Notes under the pieces: generated by a model
Database searches by the model: none
What the model was told of the DNA's origin: nothing
Seen by the model: the letters and a program-made list of their open reading frames with translations, nothing else
Shown here: piece by piece, positions 36,965 to 46,277 of the stretch
How the letters are laid out: every line of letters begins with the position of its first letter
How positions within the stretch are numbered: the first letter of the stretch is position 1
Assembly (NCBI GenBank): GCA_013823245.1
Contig: PNLU01000005.1
Coordinates: forward strand, 1 to 64,000
Reading direction: 5' to 3'
Length of the DNA: 64,000 nt
Origin: Alcanivorax sp.
GTDB taxonomy: Bacteria > Pseudomonadota > Gammaproteobacteria > Pseudomonadales > Alcanivoracaceae
Position numbers and translations under genes: made by a program

Positions 36965-38055
36965 AACGACTTTCGACTATATTGCTGATCTCCTGGTTTT
37001 TTCCTGCGCATGCATCGGTGCCTGAAGGGTTTCAATTGCTGGATGATGAAGCGTTGGGCGATATCCACGGCCAAGCCATGTTTGTATCGGATTATCGTCG
37101 TGGTAGTGCAGACGACGGTGTGAGTGACAATGACTTCGGTTTTTATCGTCTGATGCTCAATGCCAATCTCGAATTCAATCTAAACATTGACAAGCTGCAA
37201 CTCGGCTGCGGCGGCGTCAACGAGGGTATCCGCTCCGGGTGTGATATCGATATTGACTATCTGCGCTTGATGGGTAGCTTTCAGGGTACTGGTAGCAACC
37301 CCTTGCAACCGCAGGGGGCAGGGCAGGCTGGTGACCCGGTGGAAAGCCTTTTCAGCTTGCTGAGGCCCTATGTGGAGTTCGCAGTGACTAATCCTGAGCA
37401 GCATGCGTTCAGGGAGATTGCCGGTATCAAGATAGGATCGCAGCAGGGGGATGGCTTCCTAAGTATCGGCCGTTATGACACCGGCTTGCCGGGTTGCTCC
37501 AATCCGCCTAACGATCCGAACTGCCATATGGGTATCAATCAGTTCAGCGGCAACATGGATGTTTTCATGCAAGGTGAAGTAGCACTCAGGATATGCACTC
37601 TGCCGCTTATCTGTGCGCCCGTCACCGGGGACCTTGAGTTCAGCCAGAATCAACAGGTAGTGGGCACGCGTATGCGGTCACCGGTGTTCGCGGTTCCAGC
37701 CAGTGGTGATCTGAATCTGTTTGGTGGTATACCAGTGACGATCTTTTCGTTGTTCCAGTCCGATCTGCGGATGATCCATGGCATCAAACTGGACAATACG
37801 CAGGACTTTTTCATGTCGTTCCAGCGTGAGCGGATTACTTACCCCGCTTTTGAGGAGGGCACTTGGGCAGATGTGCCTGCCAACGCAGGGTGGTGGATGA
37901 ACCTCCCGGGGATCGAGTTGACCGGTCTGGAGGTGGCATACCAAACCAATCTGTTTTCTGCAGTGGGTTCCCTGTTTGGTACCACTCAACTGGTCAATTA
38001 CGACGTGGGGCAGCGCCCGGCCAATAACTGCTGGGGAGCGGCACAGTTTTGTTAA
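36961..38055 (+). CDS. Twin operon A, gene 3: secreted protein with C-terminal NCWGxAxFC
   Basis: 364 residues. Signal peptide ending AHA, then FQLLDDEALGDIHGQAMFVS. Related to the gene at 44880: LNIDKLQLGCGG / MNIEKLQLGCTG, CDIDIDYL / CDIDIDHL, FAVTNPEQHAFREIAG / FAIKNDDQPAFREVVG, and the same end NCWGAAQFC / NCWGGARFC. More AT-rich than its neighbours. The paired C-terminal cysteines suggest a disulfide-closed tail. Function unknown. Starts with an ATGA overlap. Confidence 0.75.
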   Translation: MKRLSTILLISWFFPAHASVPEGFQLLDDEALGDIHGQAMFVSDYRRGSADDGVSDNDFGFYRLMLNANLEFNLNIDKLQLGCGGVNEGIRSGCDIDIDYLRLMGSFQGTGSNPLQPQGAGQAGDPVESLFSLLRPYVEFAVTNPEQHAFREIAGIKIGSQQGDGFLSIGRYDTGLPGCSNPPNDPNCHMGINQFSGNMDVFMQGEVALRICTLPLICAPVTGDLEFSQNQQVVGTRMRSPVFAVPASGDLNLFGGIPVTIFSLFQSDLRMIHGIKLDNTQDFFMSFQRERITYPAFEEGTWADVPANAGWWMNLPGIELTGLEVAYQTNLFSAVGSLFGTTQLVNYDVGQRPANNCWGAAQFC

Positions 38056-40175
38056 GCATTCCGCGTTACCTCATGGTTCTGGGCTGCTTTGCCACCTCAC
38101 ACGCAGTGGTGGCGATGCAGCCGCTGGATGACGACGCCTTGGGCGCCGTGAATGCCCGCGACGGCCTGGTGCTGAATATCGGTTCGGAGGAGGGTATTCG
38201 CGCCGAGAGTATTCGCTGGCAACTTGATGCTGGCAGCACCCTGGGCGATTACGGTGTCTCCGGGCCCACAGCGGCGGACAGCCTTGAGTCATCGCTGTTG
38301 CTGGAAGATCTTCACTGGCATGGTATCGCCCCGGACGGCACCAGCGCGGATGCGCCGCCGCTTCGCGTGATGACGTCACTCGATGTTGGCCAGAAACCCG
38401 GTGGCCCGGCGTTGGGCATCAAGGTGGATATCGAGCGCGCCCGGCTGGCCATTGAAGATGTGCGGCATGACGGTCTGCCGGGCAGCAGCCTTGGCAGTCT
38501 GGCCCTGGACATGCCGCTGGATTTTGAATTCAGCGGCATGCTGGATCACAGCCGTGACGATGCCCGCCTGCGCGTGGCCACTGAGGACGGCACCTTGTTC
38601 TACCGGCAGGGCGCACCGGGTTCACCGGAACTGCTGGTGGATGAACTGACCTTCCGCATTGACTTCGATCAGGGCACGGTCGGCATGGACGATCAGGGCC
38701 TGGTGGTGTCTGCACCGCAATCCGAGTTTGTCGTGTTCTTCGACCTGAAGCACCGTGGCGACGTGGGCAGCGATCCGCTGGATCATTTCAATCGCAGCGA
38801 TGCCCGGGGCATCCTCGGGTTTGGCTGGGAAGGCACTGTGGAGGATCTGCTGATCCGTCTGGGCGGTGGGGGTGCCTGGTATGGCGATGACCCCGATAAC
38901 CGGAGCGAAGGCCTGCAGTTGCTGATCCAGCATGACCATGGGGCCGATTATGCCTGGGTAGTGGGTGAGGCAGGCAGCACTGGCATCGTCGACCCGGACG
39001 ATGCCGCCGTGTTTGATGCACCGCTGACCCTGGTGCGCTTCGATAACTGGCAACGCCTGGATGGCGCGCCGCTGGGCAGCACCGGGACGCCTTCGTTCCG
39101 GTTGCCGGTCACTGTCGACGTGCTCAACGCAGGGCAGGGGACCGGCGGCCTTTGCTTTGGCGCCGATGTGGCCCCGGAGGCGGCTGCCTGCGCGGCAGGC
39201 CAGCATGTGGAAATCCCCGCACGGGACGGTGCGTTGGCGCTGATGGTGCGCGACGCGTTCCTGCATGCCTATCCCACTCGGGTGTATGTGGACGAGGGGG
39301 GCGATTACGTGCCTGGTGGTCCGGTGGGGCCGGAAGACACCGTTCTGAACTGGGGGCTGATCGTGACCCTCGGGGACATGGATGCGGATGTGCTGCTGTA
39401 CCCGGGCGGCCCGAATGGTGACCGGGGGCTGCACCTGGACGCGGTGGTCACCATCCAGTCCCACGGCAGTACCGAACCCGGCTCGAACGGTTGGCAGCAG
39501 AACACCCATCTGATGATTGCCGACACCGACCCGGACGTGATGCGCGGTATCGGCCTGATCAATGCCGACATTTTGCTGACGGTCGAGCAGCTGTATCTGG
39601 AAGTGACTGAAGCCGGCATCAGCCTGCACAGCGACCAGGGCCTGCGTTTTCAGGTGGATGGCCTGTTCGGCGGTGGCGACCTGGATAACCTGGAGCGCCC
39701 GGCCCTGGTGGAAGGCTGGCGTCAGAGCATCAATCTGGAAGCCGAGAACATCCGCCTGGATATTGCCCCCGGCGAAGAGGTGATGGTGGTGGCCGATGGC
39801 AGCCGGATCGGCAATACCTACCTGGGATTCTCCGGGCACATCCGGCTGGATCAGGGCGGCGGCAGCTATATCTCGCTGGCTGAGCCGAACTACCCCGAGA
39901 TCGATCTGCGGCTGGCCAACCTGACGGGTGATATCGCCATTGTTGAGGGTCGTCTTGACCTGCTGTCCGCCAACCAGGATCCGCATAGTGTGGATAACCC
40001 GGAGCCGCGTCTGGTGATTGCAGCAGACACCTTGCTGGGCCGCAGTGCGGGGCTGGCTATCCCGGGCAGCGCCGAGCCTGCGCTGCGCGGCAGCGTGCAA
40101 TTTGGCGGGGACACGCTGATGGACATGGTGATTCCGGGGGGCTCGCTTGATGTCAGCCTGACGTTGCGCCAGTGA
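38049..40175 (+). CDS. Twin operon A, gene 4: large secreted protein (700-780-residue family)
   Basis: 708 residues from TTG at 38049 (7-bp overlap with gene 3); ATG at 38073 would leave a very short signal peptide. After the signal peptide comes MQPLDDDALGAVNARDGLVLNI. Related to the gene at 42538: GTVGMDDQGLV / GTIGIDSQGIV, GFGWEGTVEDLLIRLGGGGAW / HFGWDGSIRDAEVRFMAGGAW, THLMIADT. Repeated short beta-strand motifs suggest an elongated beta-rich surface protein. Function unknown. Confidence 0.72.
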   Translation: MLSIPRYLMVLGCFATSHAVVAMQPLDDDALGAVNARDGLVLNIGSEEGIRAESIRWQLDAGSTLGDYGVSGPTAADSLESSLLLEDLHWHGIAPDGTSADAPPLRVMTSLDVGQKPGGPALGIKVDIERARLAIEDVRHDGLPGSSLGSLALDMPLDFEFSGMLDHSRDDARLRVATEDGTLFYRQGAPGSPELLVDELTFRIDFDQGTVGMDDQGLVVSAPQSEFVVFFDLKHRGDVGSDPLDHFNRSDARGILGFGWEGTVEDLLIRLGGGGAWYGDDPDNRSEGLQLLIQHDHGADYAWVVGEAGSTGIVDPDDAAVFDAPLTLVRFDNWQRLDGAPLGSTGTPSFRLPVTVDVLNAGQGTGGLCFGADVAPEAAACAAGQHVEIPARDGALALMVRDAFLHAYPTRVYVDEGGDYVPGGPVGPEDTVLNWGLIVTLGDMDADVLLYPGGPNGDRGLHLDAVVTIQSHGSTEPGSNGWQQNTHLMIADTDPDVMRGIGLINADILLTVEQLYLEVTEAGISLHSDQGLRFQVDGLFGGGDLDNLERPALVEGWRQSINLEAENIRLDIAPGEEVMVVADGSRIGNTYLGFSGHIRLDQGGGSYISLAEPNYPEIDLRLANLTGDIAIVEGRLDLLSANQDPHSVDNPEPRLVIAADTLLGRSAGLAIPGSAEPALRGSVQFGGDTLMDMVIPGGSLDVSLTLRQ

Positions 40176-40177
40176 AG

Positions 40178-40194
40178 TGTTACGACAGGTAACA
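40178..40194 (+). promoter_or_regulatory. Putative regulator site TGTTAC-N5-GTAACA, copy 3
   Basis: Perfect 6-bp palindrome arms TGTTAC-GACAG-GTAACA, 3 bp after operon A and 230 bp before operon B. It is the best copy of the element also seen at 18422 and 19689. Confidence 0.5.
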
Positions 40195-40346
40195 GTTTGT
40201 AGCGGCAGAATTGTTCATGCGGGCCCTGCTGGCCCGAAACGGAGCAAAAAAGGAACAAAAGCTGATGTAACGTATTGATTTAAAAGGTTTCGACATACGA
40301 ATATTGCCCCATTGGGTGCGCACCTGTAGCCTGGTTGCATAAATGT

Positions 40347-40380
40347 GGTCGGGCCGTTGTTATGCCTGAGTCGCCCGGCC
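40347..40380 (+). promoter_or_regulatory. Leader stem-loop of twin operon B
   Basis: An 8-bp stem GGTCGGGC / GCCCGGCC (one G-T pair) with an 18-nt loop, ending 44 nt before the GTG start at 40425. Upstream, CCTG-N5-ATAAAT at 40330-40344 matches CCTG-N5-ATAAAT at 34866-34880 before operon A, a possible shared promoter element. Confidence 0.5.
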
Positions 40381-40424
40381 CGTACAAGCACGCCGTATAA
40401 CGACTACAAGAACGAGGCATAACG

Positions 40425-41780
40425 GTGCGTATTTTGGGTTCCCCGGGGGCATTCCGCCATTTCCTGTATACCGTCCTGCTCGGTGCAGTGCTTTTGCCTG
40501 CGTCGGGTTTTGCCATGTCTGCGCCTGGGGGCATGGTGGCCCTTGAGGATGATGAGATGGCGGGGGTCAGCGGCGCCGGACTCGCTTTCGTGATGGATGA
40601 CTTCAGCATGCGCTGGGCGCCAACCAGTTATATTGAGCTGACTGGGGCGACTCCGGATCCTGCAGCGCTGGATGAGGGGTGGCGGCGCGGCGATGCCCGT
40701 TACTACGGTTTGTCCATTACGAATGGTGGTATTGCGGGTGCCGACTGGTACGGTAACGGCTGTAGCGGTAGCGCGGCTTTTGGGAACGAGGCGTTGGCTT
40801 GCCCGCTGGGCATCGATAATAACTACGGCATTACCTCGTTGGCTTCCATCTACGATCCTTATGTGCTCCGTGCCTACCAGTACAGTGGGCACGACTACAC
40901 GGGCCAGTACCGCGACGACCCAAGCGGTACGAATCAGATGCCTACAGTGATGGAATTGATCGGCCCCAGTTATACCGACCCTTGGCGCTGGGCCTTCTGG
41001 GGCGAACTGGAGGTGGATCGGGAAAACAATGTCTCTGCCATTGGCGCGAGCAATAATAGTGTGGTCGGTGGTGGCGGCGCGGATTTTCTGCAAAGCCAGA
41101 CCATTATTCACGGCAAGCCCACCACAATGGGTGTTTATGACGATGTAACGAACACTTGGCTTGAAGCACCCAAGCCCACCATCCTGCGCCTGATGCGCAC
41201 CACTGGGCAGGGTGCCGAAGCAGACACCTTTGGTATTACCTACCAGAGCGCGCTCTCTGGCGACTTCCGCTTCTCCGTGCGGCAAACCGCTAATTCACCA
41301 GACCTGCTGCACACGGTACCGGACTTCGACGACAAAGAAGGGATGTACTTTAAAAATGTAGATGCTTTTTTGCCCCTGGGGGTACTTCATTATCAGACCA
41401 TCAACTTTGATGCTGTGCGTGATGGCAGCGGCAATGCTACTGGTGACTTTGTTATCGAGCTGACCAGGATCCCCAATATTCCTCATATCTACAATCATTT
41501 CTATTGTGGGGCTATTGAGAATAGCGGTGACTGTGCCACGACGAATGGCGTTCTTGATTCTCCCAACGAAGAAACCCGTGGGTATGTGCGCTGGGGGGAT
41601 TTTACGGGGGTGAATATGGCGACGGGAGCCGGTTTGCCTACAGCTGATTCCGTAACTAACGGTATCTACTTCGTCGGTGGGGATGTCGGCAACGAGCAAG
41701 TCACCAATATCGGTATTTCACGCATCGAAGGCATGCGTATCCATCACCTCAAGATCACCACCCTGGGGGCCGCGCCATGA
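40425..41780 (+). CDS. Twin operon B, gene 1: secreted protein, paralogue of 34971
   Basis: 451 residues, GTG start with an ACGAGG site. Signal peptide ending GFA, then the leader-like MVALEDDEMAGVSGAGLAFV. See 34971 for shared blocks; the order and spacing of blocks are the same over the full length, so the two are paralogues. It ends HHLKITTLGAAP without the cysteines of its partner. Function unknown. Confidence 0.75.
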   Translation: MRILGSPGAFRHFLYTVLLGAVLLPASGFAMSAPGGMVALEDDEMAGVSGAGLAFVMDDFSMRWAPTSYIELTGATPDPAALDEGWRRGDARYYGLSITNGGIAGADWYGNGCSGSAAFGNEALACPLGIDNNYGITSLASIYDPYVLRAYQYSGHDYTGQYRDDPSGTNQMPTVMELIGPSYTDPWRWAFWGELEVDRENNVSAIGASNNSVVGGGGADFLQSQTIIHGKPTTMGVYDDVTNTWLEAPKPTILRLMRTTGQGAEADTFGITYQSALSGDFRFSVRQTANSPDLLHTVPDFDDKEGMYFKNVDAFLPLGVLHYQTINFDAVRDGSGNATGDFVIELTRIPNIPHIYNHFYCGAIENSGDCATTNGVLDSPNEETRGYVRWGDFTGVNMATGAGLPTADSVTNGIYFVGGDVGNEQVTNIGISRIEGMRIHHLKITTLGAAP

Positions 41781-42535
41781 TGATGTCTACTCGCATATTG
41801 CCTGTGCTGGTTTGTGTTCTCCCCCTTGGTTTACATGCTGCGGGGCTGCAGCCCCTTACGGAGCAGGAGATGGGTGCGGTGACCGGGCAGGAGGGCGTAC
41901 TGGTCAGCCTGGAGTATTACTACAACAGCATCCCTCCCCACGAAGGCAGTGGCAATGAAGGCCCGGGCAATACCGATATCGGCGCCGCTCATGCGGATTG
42001 TGAGGGTTTGGCCAGCCCCAATTGCCGCCTCGGCGTGCAACTGGAAAATCGTACTGACGAGTGGCTGGTATTCAAAAACGGTCATGCCTCTTTGGTGATC
42101 AACCGCCTGAGTCTGGATGCTTCCAGATTGAGCGAGGCATCGTCAGCCACGGCAATGACAGCGCGTAACTGGGATAAGTTTCGTGATGAAGGTGGCGTCT
42201 GTCTGCTTGGCTCAGGCAACTGTACAGACGCCTACCTGAACGATATGCCCGCCGTTAAAGCCCATTACCCTGGCACTGGCGCAGGCAGTTATAGTTATGA
42301 TCCAGACACACGTCATGGCGTCAGCAGCGGCTATAACGACGTTCGTTTCGGTATGTATTTTGAAGGTCTGGCTGTGGAAAGCAACACGGCGGACGCACAA
42401 AACACGGCGGCGGACGTACAGAATGGTTTTATGCAAAATGCCAATGGCTCCTTCATGGGGGGTAGCATCGCCGACAACAATGGCCACCAGGCCATGATTA
42501 ATTTTGGTGGTAACTTCTTCATGTACGGATTTTGA
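41777..42535 (+). CDS. Twin operon B, gene 2: small secreted protein
   Basis: 252 residues; ATG overlaps the stop of gene 1 (ATGA). Signal peptide ending HAA, then LQPLTEQEMGAVTGQEGVLVSL, the best match among the set to a double-glycine leader. An imperfect 9-10-residue repeat (ADAQNTAADVQNG) and a Gly/Asn-rich end (NFGGNFFMYGF) follow. Counterpart of 36311 by position and motif. Confidence 0.7.
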   Translation: MMMSTRILPVLVCVLPLGLHAAGLQPLTEQEMGAVTGQEGVLVSLEYYYNSIPPHEGSGNEGPGNTDIGAAHADCEGLASPNCRLGVQLENRTDEWLVFKNGHASLVINRLSLDASRLSEASSATAMTARNWDKFRDEGGVCLLGSGNCTDAYLNDMPAVKAHYPGTGAGSYSYDPDTRHGVSSGYNDVRFGMYFEGLAVESNTADAQNTAADVQNGFMQNANGSFMGGSIADNNGHQAMINFGGNFFMYGF

Positions 42536-42537
42536 CT

Positions 42538-44868
42538 ATGGCACAGCGCAAAGCAATGAAAAATGCAGCCACGCTTAGCCTCCTTGGTGGCCTGGCAATC
42601 AGTGCGTCTGCTTTTGCCATGCAGCCTCTGGACGACAGTGAACTGGCTGGCATCAACGGGCGGGATGGCCTGGCGTTCAATATTCAAGCCCCCTCTGGTT
42701 GGCACGCTGATTCGCTGGTGCTGGAGACCGATGGTGGTACGGCCTATGCATCGCGGCTGAGTGTCAACGATATCAGTCTCACCGGGATTAACGCCGATGG
42801 TAGCCTTGCTGGCGCCAGCGCTGCTGCCGCCACTTTTGCACTGGATGTCGGTAGCAACAGTGCTGGCGAGGGCATGCTGGGAATCTCGCTGTACACCGAC
42901 AGTCGCATTCGCCTGCGGGCCGACTCCCTCACCATACCGACCGGCAACAGCACAGATTCCATGGGGACCTGGGCCTTCGATTTTGAGGGGGGCATCGAAA
43001 TGCAGAACCAAGGCTTGTTCAACATGGATTATGATCAGGCCCGGCTCTATGGCGAAATCAATAATGCGAACCTGTTCTATCGTCAGGGCGATGACAGCAA
43101 TGCCTGGATGGTGATGCGCGATTTCAACCTCAAATGGGAAGTACCGGAAGGCACCATCGGTATCGATAGCCAGGGCATTGTGCAGCGAACCGGCACCCCG
43201 GGTTCACCGGCTGGCACATTAGCAGAATCTGACTTGATCAACTTGACGCTGGATTTTGAACTCGCCTTGGGTCGTTCAACGGCTATAGGCAATCCGGATC
43301 AGGAATTCGTGATCCAGGAGTACTCTCCCGGTGATCAGGCTGATGAACAAAACACTCACGGGCTGATGCACTTCGGTTGGGATGGCAGCATCCGCGACGC
43401 GGAGGTCAGATTCATGGCCGGTGGCGCTTGGGCAGATGGTGATGATCCCTACAGCGAGTATAGCCAGGGCTTACGCTTCAGCTCGCAATGGGACTACGTC
43501 ACCAGCGACGACCCAGTGGGCGAGGAGTTTGTCTGGCGGCTGGGCGAAACCGCTACCGTCGGCAGCAGCGATCTGTCCAGCGTTAAATTCGAGCTGGGCG
43601 ACTGGAGAATGTGGGGCACTCGAACTGCGGCGAAACCCTCGCCTCATTACTTTCCACTGATCGCCATTGATGTGGTGAACGGCGGTAGTGGTGATATCGC
43701 GCCGCATACACTGGAATGGCTGTGCCGGGGCACCAGTGGCTGTGAAACGGTAGAAATCGGCATTGAGCCCAGCGACGATGGTGCTCTGGCCGTGCTGGTG
43801 CGTGACGGCCAGCTGCAGGCTTATTCCAACAAGGTGCGGTTTCTGGAAACCGATGCCGATGGTACCACCACAACCCGTGAATTCGACTGGGGTCTTATCT
43901 ATTCCCTGGCGAACCTGGACGCCAATATCTATCTATACCCGGATGGTGATGGGGCAGATGCCGGGCTCCGTGCCGACCTGCTGGTCCGTTCACAAACCTT
44001 TGACGCTGATGACCCCACCGTGCAAGGTAATAATTGGGATCACGGCACTCATCTGATGATTGCAGATACCGAGGCGCAGATGGGTATTGGCTTCATCGAC
44101 TCCAGCTTTATCGTTGCAGGTAAAGACGTTCGTATAGCCTTGAAAACCGCCGATCGAGACGGGGCAGGGGAAATCACTGATTTCTATTCCGGCGGTCTCG
44201 ACTTCTACTCCCCCGATGCCCGCTTCAACTACCGCGCGACCTTCGGCGGCGGTCTGCTGCCGGAACACGATGATTACGGTGACACCAGCAAACCGCAAAC
44301 CGTTGTCGGTGCCGACCTCGACATGAACCTGGAAGGCATGGTTAACTTGCGCTTCTCTCCGGCTGACCCGAACTCTCCGGCCGGCAGCAACTACCTCGGC
44401 TATAGCGGTGCTTTGCGCCTGGAAGGCGGCGATCGAACCAGTAGCATTATTAACGGCGTGACCACCCTGGAGACATGTGGAACCACAGGTGACCAGAGTT
44501 GCGGCACCTATCTGTCCCTGGCCGAACCCAGCCAGCCAGACGCCGCTGTTAAGCTGGCCAACATCCATGGTGATATCGCGTTTGAGAACGGCAAAGTGGA
44601 TATTATCGGAAGTGGAGAACGCGGTAACAGTGGCCTTGATGCTAACCCGGCCCTCAAGATATCCAACAACATCCTGGTTGGTGAAGCAGCGGCATCAGGA
44701 ACACAAGACTGGAATGCCCGTATGAATGTCGGCAACTTCGGCCAGCCGATGATGATCGATAACCTCATGCTTGGCCCGGACAATTTGGGCAGCATTGCCG
44801 TTCCCTCTGCGCGTATTTACTCCAGTATTACTCTGGAGCCGCAAAGCGCAGCGCTTCCGTTCCCATAA
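42538..44868 (+). CDS. Twin operon B, gene 3: large secreted protein, paralogue of 38049
   Basis: 776 residues from the ATG at 42538; a TTG at 42532 overlapping the previous stop is an alternative. Signal peptide ending AFA, then MQPLDDSELAGINGRDGLAF. Shares the blocks listed for 38049 and TYLSLAEPSQPDAAVKLANIHGDIA with SYISLAEPNYPEIDLRLANLTGDIA near the C-terminus. In operon A this family is the last gene, here it is the third. Function unknown. Confidence 0.74.
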   Translation: MAQRKAMKNAATLSLLGGLAISASAFAMQPLDDSELAGINGRDGLAFNIQAPSGWHADSLVLETDGGTAYASRLSVNDISLTGINADGSLAGASAAAATFALDVGSNSAGEGMLGISLYTDSRIRLRADSLTIPTGNSTDSMGTWAFDFEGGIEMQNQGLFNMDYDQARLYGEINNANLFYRQGDDSNAWMVMRDFNLKWEVPEGTIGIDSQGIVQRTGTPGSPAGTLAESDLINLTLDFELALGRSTAIGNPDQEFVIQEYSPGDQADEQNTHGLMHFGWDGSIRDAEVRFMAGGAWADGDDPYSEYSQGLRFSSQWDYVTSDDPVGEEFVWRLGETATVGSSDLSSVKFELGDWRMWGTRTAAKPSPHYFPLIAIDVVNGGSGDIAPHTLEWLCRGTSGCETVEIGIEPSDDGALAVLVRDGQLQAYSNKVRFLETDADGTTTTREFDWGLIYSLANLDANIYLYPDGDGADAGLRADLLVRSQTFDADDPTVQGNNWDHGTHLMIADTEAQMGIGFIDSSFIVAGKDVRIALKTADRDGAGEITDFYSGGLDFYSPDARFNYRATFGGGLLPEHDDYGDTSKPQTVVGADLDMNLEGMVNLRFSPADPNSPAGSNYLGYSGALRLEGGDRTSSIINGVTTLETCGTTGDQSCGTYLSLAEPSQPDAAVKLANIHGDIAFENGKVDIIGSGERGNSGLDANPALKISNNILVGEAAASGTQDWNARMNVGNFGQPMMIDNLMLGPDNLGSIAVPSARIYSSITLEPQSAALPFP

Positions 44869-44879
44869 GGATAATAAAG

Positions 44880-46277
44880 ATGAGAGCGATCGAAATAATA
44901 GCATGTAGAGGCGCTAAAGAATTGGCTGCTTTCTTTCGTGTCGGGCGCATGAGCTGCTTTCTCCTGGTCAGCTTAAGCTTGATCTTCGGTGGTGTATTTA
45001 CACCGGCTGTGGCAATGATTGAGCTTGATGAAGATGAGCTATCGTTGATCTCGGGCCAGGCATTAATGCAGATGGAGAAGCTGGCGGGGAGCGGAATATC
45101 TAGTGATATTACGTTCTACAAAGCAGGGCTGGATGTCATGCTCGAGCTGAATATGAATATTGAAAAGTTGCAGCTTGGATGCACGGGCAACCAAATTAAC
45201 GGCCAATATTGTGATATTGATATTGATCATCTGAGTCTCAGCGGACCGGAGGATTGCCCGGGAGGCCGTCCTGGATGCTCTGCACAATTGCTTAGGCCTT
45301 TCTTCCAATTTGCCATAAAAAATGACGATCAGCCTGCTTTTCGCGAGGTCGTAGGATTACGTTTGAGCGCAGAGCAAGCTACTGGCCTTTTGACGGCAGG
45401 CTATCAAGATGATGGTATGACCCGCGATGAAAGTCGCAGCGGCATAAATAGTCTCAGCGGCTACATGGAGCTGGCATCAGCCACGGGCACGGGCATGACC
45501 GCGCAACGTAACATGAGCTATTCCGATACGAACATGGCTCTACAAGGGGTGGTGGAGATGTGTATTGGTTTTGTGATAGGGAGTAGCTGTATCGGTGGTT
45601 GGGGTCCGATTAACTATACTTCTACAGATTACAATATTCGAGTAAACCCGGCATTGGCGAGCTTCGTGACTGCGCCTACTTCAATATATGGTAAGCGTAT
45701 GACGTCGGCTCGCCTCACCGCAGAGGCGGACGTTGGTAATATCAGCATTCACTGTCCCGATGGGCCGAGTGCCACAAATTGCTTGGTGGCCACAGCACTG
45801 GGCTTGCCTTTGCGGCAAGGGGTCTCAGGTTATATTTCAGGGGTCAAAGCGGCAGTAGAGTTCGAGCAGGCCTTGAATCTTTTCCATAATATACCGGTGA
45901 ACAACCCCTTCTCCCTTTCTATGCAACAGCAGAGCGTGCTGTGGCCAGACGCGGCAGTTCCAGCAGAGGCGGGCTGGTGGATGGCGTTCGAAGACCCGGT
46001 GGAAATTGGTGATGTATCAGCTGCTGATCCCATCGTCATTACCAATGATGTACTTGCTCAGCTTGTCGCGCCTATTAATGCGGTTCTTGGTGCGCCTCCT
46101 CATCCTCGTTGTAGCATTACTGGGTGCCTGTTTGGAACGGTTATTAATGTGGGGCAGATTAACTTGTCTCCCTATTTTAGCAATCCGGCGAATTATGTGA
46201 ATATGCCGCTGAGTGATCTAAAGCTATCAGCGCAGAACGTAACGCCGAATTGCTGGGGTGGTGCGAGGTTCTGTTAA
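44880..46277 (+). CDS. Twin operon B, gene 4: secreted protein, paralogue of 36961
   Basis: 465 residues with an AAGGA site. Long basic n-region, signal peptide ending AVA, then MIELDEDELSLISGQALMQM, an almost perfect match to the LSxxELxxIxGG pattern apart from the last Gly. Shares blocks and the NCWGxAxFC end with 36961, but is about 100 residues longer. Distinctly AT-rich compared with the rest of the window, as is the following 150 bp. Function unknown. Confidence 0.75.
   Translation: MRAIEIIACRGAKELAAFFRVGRMSCFLLVSLSLIFGGVFTPAVAMIELDEDELSLISGQALMQMEKLAGSGISSDITFYKAGLDVMLELNMNIEKLQLGCTGNQINGQYCDIDIDHLSLSGPEDCPGGRPGCSAQLLRPFFQFAIKNDDQPAFREVVGLRLSAEQATGLLTAGYQDDGMTRDESRSGINSLSGYMELASATGTGMTAQRNMSYSDTNMALQGVVEMCIGFVIGSSCIGGWGPINYTSTDYNIRVNPALASFVTAPTSIYGKRMTSARLTAEADVGNISIHCPDGPSATNCLVATALGLPLRQGVSGYISGVKAAVEFEQALNLFHNIPVNNPFSLSMQQQSVLWPDAAVPAEAGWWMAFEDPVEIGDVSAADPIVITNDVLAQLVAPINAVLGAPPHPRCSITGCLFGTVINVGQINLSPYFSNPANYVNMPLSDLKLSAQNVTPNCWGGARFC

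Noticed and set aside
38622-40100. 492-residue minus-strand ORF opposite twin operon A gene 4
   Set aside because: Antisense shadow, His/Gln/Arg-rich, no ribosome-binding site.
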